Below, in pieces: positions 6,210-8,935 of a stretch of DNA of 8,935 nucleotides (positions are counted from its first letter, which is position 1; every line of letters begins with the position of its first letter). Made by a program: the position numbers and the translations under genes. The stretch comes from HRBIN12 sp964640965. GTDB taxonomy: Bacteria > Actinomycetota > UBA4738 > HRBIN12. The DNA is taken from contig CAZXJB010000101.1 in NCBI GenBank assembly GCA_964640965.1, positions 1-8,935 of the forward strand. Direction: 5' to 3'. Under the pieces are notes generated by a model. The model saw only the letters and a program-made list of their open reading frames with translations. It was not told where the DNA came from and did not search any database.

Positions 6210-6905
6210 GTGCGGGTCCTCGCGCGGGTCCTCGTCTACAACCTCCACGGGCTGCGGGCGGGGGTGCGACCGGTCGCCGAGGTCATCCGCCGGCTCGACC
6301 CGGACCTCGCGCTGCTCGCCGAGACCGGCCCCCGGTGGCGGCTGCGGCGGCTCGGCCGGGCGCTCGGCATGCAGGTGGCGCGCGATCCGTGGTCGCCGCT
6401 CCGGCGCCGGATCCCGAACGCGGTCCTCGCCCGCCCGCCGTGGCGGGTGCGCGCGCACCGCCTCCATCGCTTCACCGACGTCCGGCGACGGCTGAACCCC
6501 CGCGGGGCCATCGTGGCGGACCTGGCGGGGCCGGGGGGTGCGACGCTCTCGGTCTGCGCCGTGCACCTCGGCCTCCACCCGCTCGAGCGGCTCCACGCGG
6601 TCCAGGAGCTCCTCGCCCTCGACCTCGCGCCGCCGCTGGTCATCGGGGGCGACCTGAACGAGCTGCCCGACGGCCGCGCGGTGGGGGAGCTCGCCCGGCG
6701 CCTCGCCGACGCGTGGGCGGTCGCCGGCGCGGGGCCCGGCGAGACCTTCCCCGCGCACGCGCCCTCGGCCCGGATCGACTACCTGTTCGTCTCGCCCGGG
6801 GTGCGCATCGAGCGCGCCCTCGTGCCCGCGGCGATGCCGCAGGCGCGCGCGGCGAGCGACCACCTCCCCCTGCTCGCCGAGGTCTCGCTCGGGGGTCGCG
6901 GGTAG
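6210..6905 (+). CDS. Endonuclease/exonuclease/phosphatase-fold family protein
   Basis: A 231-residue member of the Mg-dependent EEP superfamily (DNase I/exonuclease III fold). Conserved active-site motifs appear in order: YNLHG (N11), LLAETG (metal-binding E38), VHLGLHPLER (H119), GGDLNELP (D148, N150), RIDYLFVSP (D190) and ASDHLPL (D217, H218). No signal peptide or membrane anchor is visible. I chose GTG 6210 because TGAGGG at 6199-6204 is well placed as a ribosome site. The in-frame GTG at 6198 would overlap the carbamate kinase stop as GTGA and is nearly as good, adding four residues. Either way the gene is translationally coupled to arcC. Superfamily members cut nucleic acids, phosphoinositides or sphingomyelin; the substrate cannot be told here. 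Confidence 0.87.
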   Translation: MRVLARVLVYNLHGLRAGVRPVAEVIRRLDPDLALLAETGPRWRLRRLGRALGMQVARDPWSPLRRRIPNAVLARPPWRVRAHRLHRFTDVRRRLNPRGAIVADLAGPGGATLSVCAVHLGLHPLERLHAVQELLALDLAPPLVIGGDLNELPDGRAVGELARRLADAWAVAGAGPGETFPAHAPSARIDYLFVSPGVRIERALVPAAMPQARAASDHLPLLAEVSLGGRG

Positions 6906-6908
6906 GCT
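6903..6908 (+). promoter_or_regulatory. Possible -10 element for the ferritin gene
   Basis: TAGGCT, overlapping the stop codon of the preceding gene, fits TAnnnT. A start near 6914 would leave a leader of about 30 bases holding the very strong ribosome site. No convincing -35 is present. Ferritin may equally be read from the upstream operon, since the gap is only 40 bases. Confidence 0.25.
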
Positions 6909-6932
6909 TGGGGGGGAGACGCAGGGAGCCAC

Positions 6933-6943
6933 GGAGGGAGGAG
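6933..6943 (+). promoter_or_regulatory. Very strong ribosome binding site of the ferritin gene
   Basis: GGAGGGAGGAG is a doubled Shine-Dalgarno sequence ending two bases before ATG 6946, with the GGAGG core at 6933-6937 eight bases upstream. It predicts high translation and a start independent of coupling to the upstream gene. Confidence 0.75.
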
Positions 6944-6945
6944 CG

Positions 6946-7446
6946 ATGATCGCACCGGAGCTGGAGCAGGCCTTCAACGAGCAGCTCGGCGCCGAGCTGT
7001 ACTCGAGCCACCTGTACCTCGCGATGTCCGCGTACTGCGAGGCGATCGGGATGCCCGGGGCCGGCCACTGGTTCCGCGTCCAGGCCGAGGAGGAGCGCGG
7101 GCACGCGCTCCGCTTCTACGCGCACCTCGTCGACCGCGGTGGGCGGGTGCGGCTCGGGGAGATCCACGCGCCGCCGGCCGAGTTCGGCTCGCTCCTCGGC
7201 GCCTTCGAGCAGGCCCTGGAGCAGGAGCGGCAGGTGTCCGCCGCCATCGACCGGCTGGTCGCGATGGCGAACGAGCGCGGAGACCACGCCGCCGCGGCCT
7301 TCCTGCAGTGGTTCGTGACCGAGCAGGTGGAGGAGGAGAAGCAGGCCGGAGACATGGTCGCCGCCCTGCGGGCGATCGGGGAGGACGCGGGCGCCCGGTT
7401 CATCCTCGACCGCGAGCTCGGGTCCCGTCGTCCGGAGGAGGACTGA
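6946..7446 (+). CDS. ftnA: Non-heme bacterial ferritin
   Basis: A 166-residue ferritin of the FtnA type, expected to form a 24-subunit cage that oxidises Fe(II) and stores iron. The ferroxidase ligands fall at the same numbers as in E. coli FtnA as I recall it: E17, E50, H53, E94, Q127 and E130, with the extra-site residues E49 and E126 and the conserved Y24. No heme-binding Met of the bacterioferritin kind is evident, and the length and helix pattern suit FtnA rather than Dps. The acidic, Arg-rich tail (SRRPEED) is poorly conserved in the family. The last 47 bases overlap the 3' end of the convergent hydrolase gene. An iron-dependent operator is not visible in the short upstream gap. Confidence 0.95.
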   Translation: MIAPELEQAFNEQLGAELYSSHLYLAMSAYCEAIGMPGAGHWFRVQAEEERGHALRFYAHLVDRGGRVRLGEIHAPPAEFGSLLGAFEQALEQERQVSAAIDRLVAMANERGDHAAAAFLQWFVTEQVEEEKQAGDMVAALRAIGEDAGARFILDRELGSRRPEED

Positions 7447-8176
7447 GCAGCCCCAGCACGCGCTCGAGCACCGCCTCGGCGTCGTGGTCGAGGCTGATCA
7501 CGTGGTACGAGCGCGGGCAGTCCACGAGCTCCTTGCGGGCCGAGCCGAGGGCGCGGAAGACCCGCTCGGGGTTGGAGCGCGGGACCACGTGGTCCGCGCC
7601 GGGTCGGAAGACCAGCGCCGGGGCGCGCACCCGGGGCAGGTCCCGCCGAGCGACCCGCAGGAACGCCGCCACCTGGGCGAGGGCGGCGACGGGGATCTCG
7701 GGGTAGGCGAGCTCCGTGACGCCCGGCCGGGCGATGTCGTCGCCGACGCCGCGGACCCGCCGCAGGACGAGGCGCCCGAGCGGCAGCGCCAGCAGGCGCG
7801 CGTCGTACAGGTAGGGGGAGAGGAGCGCGAGCCCGTCCACGGGCCGCTCGGCCGCGAGGTGCACCGCGAGGGCGGCGCCGAAGGACTGCCCCAGCACGAC
7901 CACGCGCCCGCACCGCCCACGGAGGTCCCCGAAGGCCGCCTCGACCTCGGCCACCCACTCGGCGGCGCGGCGGCGGCCGAGGTCCTCGGGGGTCGTGCCG
8001 TGGCCGGGCAGGCGCGGGAGCCGCACCGAGAGCCCGAGGTCCGCGAGGCGCTCGGCGAAGGGGCGGAGCGAGGCCGGCGAGCCGCTGAACCCGTGGATCA
8101 GGAGGACGCCCTCGGGCCCGCCGTCGGCGCGGAATGGCTCCGCGCCGGGGGTCACGGAGGGCTCGCCCGTGGGCAC
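7400..8176 (-). CDS. Alpha/beta-hydrolase, carboxylesterase/monoacylglycerol lipase-like
   Basis: A 258-residue serine hydrolase of the Est30/monoglyceride lipase group. The oxyanion-hole motif HGFSGSP is at 28-34, the nucleophile elbow GQSFG at 96-100 (S98), the acid D195 in PGADHVVP and the base H225 in SYHVISLDHD. The last motif (S-x-H-x-I-x-x-D) is typical of Est30-type carboxylesterases. No signal peptide is seen, so it is probably cytoplasmic, acting on short- to medium-chain esters or monoacylglycerols. GTG at 8176 starts 4 bases after the stop of the 44-residue membrane-protein gene. GAGG lies too close to this GTG to be ideal, so coupling is likely. The exact start is less certain than the family. 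Confidence 0.9.
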   Translation of the reverse strand: MPTGEPSVTPGAEPFRADGGPEGVLLIHGFSGSPASLRPFAERLADLGLSVRLPRLPGHGTTPEDLGRRRAAEWVAEVEAAFGDLRGRCGRVVVLGQSFGAALAVHLAAERPVDGLALLSPYLYDARLLALPLGRLVLRRVRGVGDDIARPGVTELAYPEIPVAALAQVAAFLRVARRDLPRVRAPALVFRPGADHVVPRSNPERVFRALGSARKELVDCPRSYHVISLDHDAEAVLERVLGLLSPPPDDGTRARGRG

Positions 8177-8180
8177 CGCC

Positions 8181-8315
8181 TCAGCGGTGGGCGCGGCGGG
8201 CCGGGTTCATGAACAGGGTCGCCACGACGTAGAGCGCGAAGGCGCCCACGACGCCGATCAGCACGGCGAGGACCGCCGCGAACGTCCACTCGAGCACGCC
8301 CCAGGCCGCGAGCAC
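8181..8315 (-). CDS. 44-residue single-span membrane protein
   Basis: This short frame starts at GTG 8315, 16 bases after the stop of the RlpA-like gene, and ends 4 bases before the hydrolase start. The translation begins MLAAWGVLEWTF, has one hydrophobic helix (about residues 12-35, rich in Ala, Val and Leu), then MNPARRAHR. All 45 codons including the stop end in G, C or, in the stop only, A, matching the coding bias of neighbouring genes. The basic tail suggests a cytoplasmic C-terminus by the positive-inside rule. No family is recognised. No clear Shine-Dalgarno precedes it, so translation may be coupled. The third-base pattern, the hydrophobic run and the neat fit between two genes favour a real gene. 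Confidence 0.65.
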   Translation of the reverse strand: MLAAWGVLEWTFAAVLAVLIGVVGAFALYVVATLFMNPARRAHR

Positions 8316-8331
8316 GGGCCCATGCTACCGC

Positions 8332-8935
8332 TCAGGCAGGGGGAGCGACGACGAGGACCTCGGCCTGCACCCACGTCACGCCGACGCCGAGGTACTCGGC
8401 CGCGGCCTTGGACAGGTCGATGACCCGCTCGAGGTGGCCGTAGGGACCCCGGTCGTTCACGAGCACGATGGCGCAGCGGTCCCCGGCGCGTACGCGCAGG
8501 AACGTCCCCATCGGCAGCCACCGGTTCGCGGCGGTGAACAGCGTGGGGTCGAAGATCGCGCCCATCGCGGTCGGCTGCCCGCCGAACTCCCAGCCGTACC
8601 AGGAGGCGTAGCCGCTGAAGGTCTCTCCGGTGGCGACGAGGCCGGGGGGCGTCTCGCAGGTCCTGCCGCCCTCGGGCCCGAGGAGCGCGAGGTAGGGGGT
8701 CTGGTCCTCGCCCCAGGTCAGGGTGCGCAGGTCCTCCCAGCTCTCCGCGCGGGCCTCGGCGAGCGCGAGCGCGACCCGTTGCTCGGCGAGCCAGGCCGCC
8801 TCCTGCCGGGCGCGCTCGGCGGCGGCCTCGGCCTCGGCGAGCTCCCGCCGGAGCCGCGCGAGGCTCGCGCGCAGGCGCTCGAGCTCGGGGTGGAGCGCCC
8901 GGAGCCGCGCCTCCGCGCGCTCGGCGGCGGCCTCC
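8332..8935 (-). CDS. RlpA-like double-psi beta-barrel protein with N-terminal coiled coil (5' end outside window)
   Basis: The frame is open from the right edge to TGA at 8332-8334, giving 200 residues without the N-terminus. The first 75 or so visible residues are Glu/Ala/Arg/Leu-rich (repeats such as ERAEARLRAL and ELAEAEAAAERA), a predicted coiled coil. A linker follows, then a full RlpA double-psi barrel: GYASWYGWEFGGQPTAMG, FDPTLFTAANRWLPMGT, VLVNDRGPYG and RVIDLSKAAAEYLG. RlpA proteins bind or cleave denuded peptidoglycan outside the cytoplasmic membrane, so a signal peptide or anchor should lie beyond the window. The catalytic Asp (in NDRGP) is present, but the usual His of TAAH is Asn. 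An internal Met (8563-8565) could be mistaken for a start but would truncate the barrel. Confidence 0.88.
   Translation of the reverse strand, partial: EAAAERAEARLRALHPELERLRASLARLRRELAEAEAAAERARQEAAWLAEQRVALALAEARAESWEDLRTLTWGEDQTPYLALLGPEGGRTCETPPGLVATGETFSGYASWYGWEFGGQPTAMGAIFDPTLFTAANRWLPMGTFLRVRAGDRCAIVLVNDRGPYGHLERVIDLSKAAAEYLGVGVTWVQAEVLVVAPPA

Noticed and set aside
6906..6945. Terminator or iron-responsive operator before ferritin
   Set aside because: The 40-base gap is G-rich with no stem-loop followed by a T run and no recognisable Fur/DtxR-type palindrome.
8258..8521. 87-codon minus-strand frame over the RlpA-like and small membrane-protein genes
   Set aside because: Arg/Pro/Gly-rich shadow; the RlpA barrel and the transmembrane helix are each read in other frames with proper third-base bias.

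Overview
This is a very GC-rich bacterial window with almost every codon ending in G or C. It is densely packed, with short gaps, overlapping genes and several GTG starts. The style fits a high-GC actinomycete-like bacterium. That placement is inferred from composition and gene repertoire; no marker gene fixes the lineage. I recognise ten substantial genes, two of them cut by the window edges, plus one 44-residue membrane protein that is easily missed. I see no RNA gene, CRISPR array, insertion sequence or phage gene.

Layout. Positions 1-959 (+) hold the tail of a probable MobA-type nucleotidyltransferase followed by a metallo-beta-lactamase-fold hydrolase. From 3744 down to 956 (-) lies a polyamine-type ABC importer operon: a PotD-like binding lipoprotein, a PotB-like permease and a PotC-like permease. 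No ATPase gene accompanies it. A 200-base divergent control region (3745-3944) carries a good promoter for the importer and a possible promoter and inverted repeat for the rightward genes. From 3945 to 7446 (+) run a COG2403-type predicted GTPase (usually auto-annotated as cyclic 2,3-diphosphoglycerate synthetase), a carbamate kinase, an endonuclease/exonuclease/phosphatase-fold protein and a ferritin. From the right edge down to 7400 (-) run an RlpA-like cell-wall protein with a coiled coil, the tiny membrane protein and an alpha/beta-hydrolase.

How the genes may work together. The importer and the GTPase-carbamate kinase pair diverge from one control region. A module joining polyamine (or related cation) uptake to carbamoyl-phosphate metabolism is therefore plausible but unproven: no carbamoyltransferase or deiminase is visible here. 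The GTPase-carbamate kinase pair, four bases apart, is the most interesting content, because the GTPase family has no secure function in bacteria. The ferritin has its own very strong ribosome binding site and a complete ferroxidase centre. The RlpA-like protein has Asn where the characterised lytic transglycosylase has its catalytic His.
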